Assembly (NCBI RefSeq): GCF_900107965.1
Contig: NZ_FNVU01000015.1
Span: 62,001 to 126,000 of the forward strand
DNA from: Actinacidiphila yanglinensis
GTDB taxonomy: Bacteria; Actinomycetota; Actinomycetes; Streptomycetales; Streptomycetaceae
Direction of reading: 5' to 3'
DNA: 64,000 nt
In this document: one piece after another, positions 55,667-64,000 of the stretch
How the letters are laid out: each line of letters opens with the position of its first letter
Position numbering within the stretch: position 1 is the first letter of the stretch
Translations under genes and position numbers: made by a program
Notes under the pieces: generated by a model
Database searches by the model: none
What the model was told of the DNA's origin: nothing
The model's input: the letters and a program-made list of their open reading frames with translations, nothing else

Positions 55667-55695
55667 AATATGGCATGTCCATGAATTAGTGTCAA
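55667..55695 (-). promoter_or_regulatory. sigma-70-like promoter for the A-PCP-TE operon
   Basis: Minus strand: TTGACA (55695-55690), 17-nt spacer, CATATT (55672-55667). The -35 box matches consensus perfectly; the -10 box has C in place of T at its first base. Transcription should begin near 55660, giving a leader of about 120 nt before the GTG at 55537. Confidence 0.65.
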
Positions 55696-55835
55696 CCCCT
55701 CTCCGACGCTTTCCCCTCGCCCTCTCGGCCGACCTCTCCGCACCCATCCCGGGCTGCAAAAATCCCCAGTCGACCACCAATGTGAGATTTTGTCCCAACG
55801 TATCGACTGCGTGCGCGAGATGGGGATGTGACGTC

Positions 55836-55864
55836 TTGACAGGCCAACTCGGACTTCTTAGATT
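55836..55864 (+). promoter_or_regulatory. near-perfect sigma-70 promoter, probably leaderless
   Basis: TTGACA (55836-55841), exactly 17 nt, then TAGATT (55859-55864). Transcription is expected about 7 nt downstream, at or near 55871, which is the GTG start of the NRPS. No ribosome site precedes that GTG, so a leaderless mRNA is likely. Confidence 0.75.
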
Positions 55865-55870
55865 CACGTC

Positions 55871-63712
<7,842 letters not shown>

Positions 63713-63752
63713 GAGCACCGCACCGCCGTGCGGAGAACCGAGGAGAGGCCTG

Positions 63753-64000
63753 ATGGACGCCGACGCCCAGGAGTACCGGGTCGTGGTCAACGCCGAGGAG
63801 CAGTACTCGATCTGGCCTGCGGACCAGGAGCTGCCCGGCGGCTGGGACGCCGTCGGCGTGTCCGGCGGCAAGCAGCACTGCCTGGACCACATTGCCGAGG
63901 TGTGGACAGACATGCGGCCGCTGTCCGTGCGCCGGCGGATAGCCGAACAGGCTGCTGCGGCAGGGAACAGCGTCCCGGCGGCGGACGAACCACAGGAGGA
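63753..64000 (+). CDS. MbtH-like protein (3' end beyond window)
   Basis: ATG 63753, GGAGAGG upstream, 40 bp after the NRPS stop. The MbtH signature is complete: NAEEQYSIWPADQELPGGW and WTDMRPLSVRR, followed by a longer Ala/Glu-rich tail. No stop codon occurs before base 64000, so the protein has at least 82 residues and is cut only in its tail. It should support the A domains of the NRPS just upstream and of genes further right. Confidence 0.92.
   Translation, partial: MDADAQEYRVVVNAEEQYSIWPADQELPGGWDAVGVSGGKQHCLDHIAEVWTDMRPLSVRRRIAEQAAAAGNSVPAADEPQE

Larger units (their letters stand above)
55538..55870. other. divergent promoter region between right operon and terminal NRPS
   Basis: Unusually AT-rich for this locus. 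It carries two opposed near-consensus housekeeping promoters (listed separately) and, on the plus strand, a 21-codon frame at 55619-55684 (MMSTLPCLRRPKRIS...) behind a strong AAAGGAGG site. No other gene is visible. Confidence 0.7.

Overview
The window is high-GC actinobacterial DNA and looks Streptomyces-like: strong third-position G/C bias, GTG starts, ATGA overlaps between genes, and a mycothiol-dependent (DinB/maleylpyruvate isomerase) enzyme family. From about 2.4 kb to the right edge it is one large non-ribosomal peptide synthetase (NRPS) locus, and it continues past base 64000. No tRNA, rRNA, CRISPR array, transposase or prophage gene was recognised.

Layout. (1) 0-2.2 kb is flanking sequence: a mycothiol-dependent-type enzyme, a 66-aa protein and a hotdog-fold protein. 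(2) 2.4-33.5 kb is a plus-strand, tightly packed operon: a VioC/AsnO-type oxygenase, an NRPS with a fatty-acyl-AMP ligase (FAAL-ACP-C-A-PCP), C-A-PCP, an SHMT homologue, a DinB protein, an MFS exporter, a type II thioesterase, C-(decayed A with decayed MT)-PCP, C-A-PCP, a free C domain, A-PCP, a P450, a thioesterase with a Cys nucleophile, a secreted penicillin-acylase-like hydrolase and a small membrane protein. (3) 33.5-40.6 kb is a central regulatory block: a strong terminator, a LAL/LuxR ATPase regulator with a MbtH gene, an ACT-domain protein, three small proteins (one a secreted-peptide candidate), a TrmB/LuxR-type regulator and a stand-alone 2-oxoglutarate oxygenase. (4) 55.5-40.7 kb is a minus-strand operon: A-PCP-TE, MFS, C-A-PCP, a second VioC/AsnO-type oxygenase, a C-methyltransferase-like protein, and C-A-PCP-C ending in an A-domain remnant plus a MbtH-like tail. 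(5) From 55.87 kb a plus-strand NRPS (C-A-PCP-C-A-PCP-C) and a MbtH gene cut by the window edge.

How it works together (inference). The only lipid-initiation module is in the left operon and the only TE domain is in the right one, so both probably build one peptide. A FAAL loads a fatty acid, Thr is added first (the code read by eye is the classic Thr code), and further residues include a possible Val-like residue, an Asp-like residue and two residues with Glu-bearing (basic-type) pockets. Two VioC/AsnO-type oxygenases, a P450, a separate 2OG oxygenase, an SHMT homologue and a C-methyltransferase point to several beta-hydroxylated, C-alpha-substituted or beta-methylated residues. The exported penicillin-acylase-like enzyme could remove the fatty acid at the end, as PvdQ does for pyoverdine and the deacylase of the telomycin pathway does there, so the lipopeptide may be a protected precursor. 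No epimerisation or heterocyclisation domain was seen. All adenylation codes were read by eye and only the Thr call is strong.
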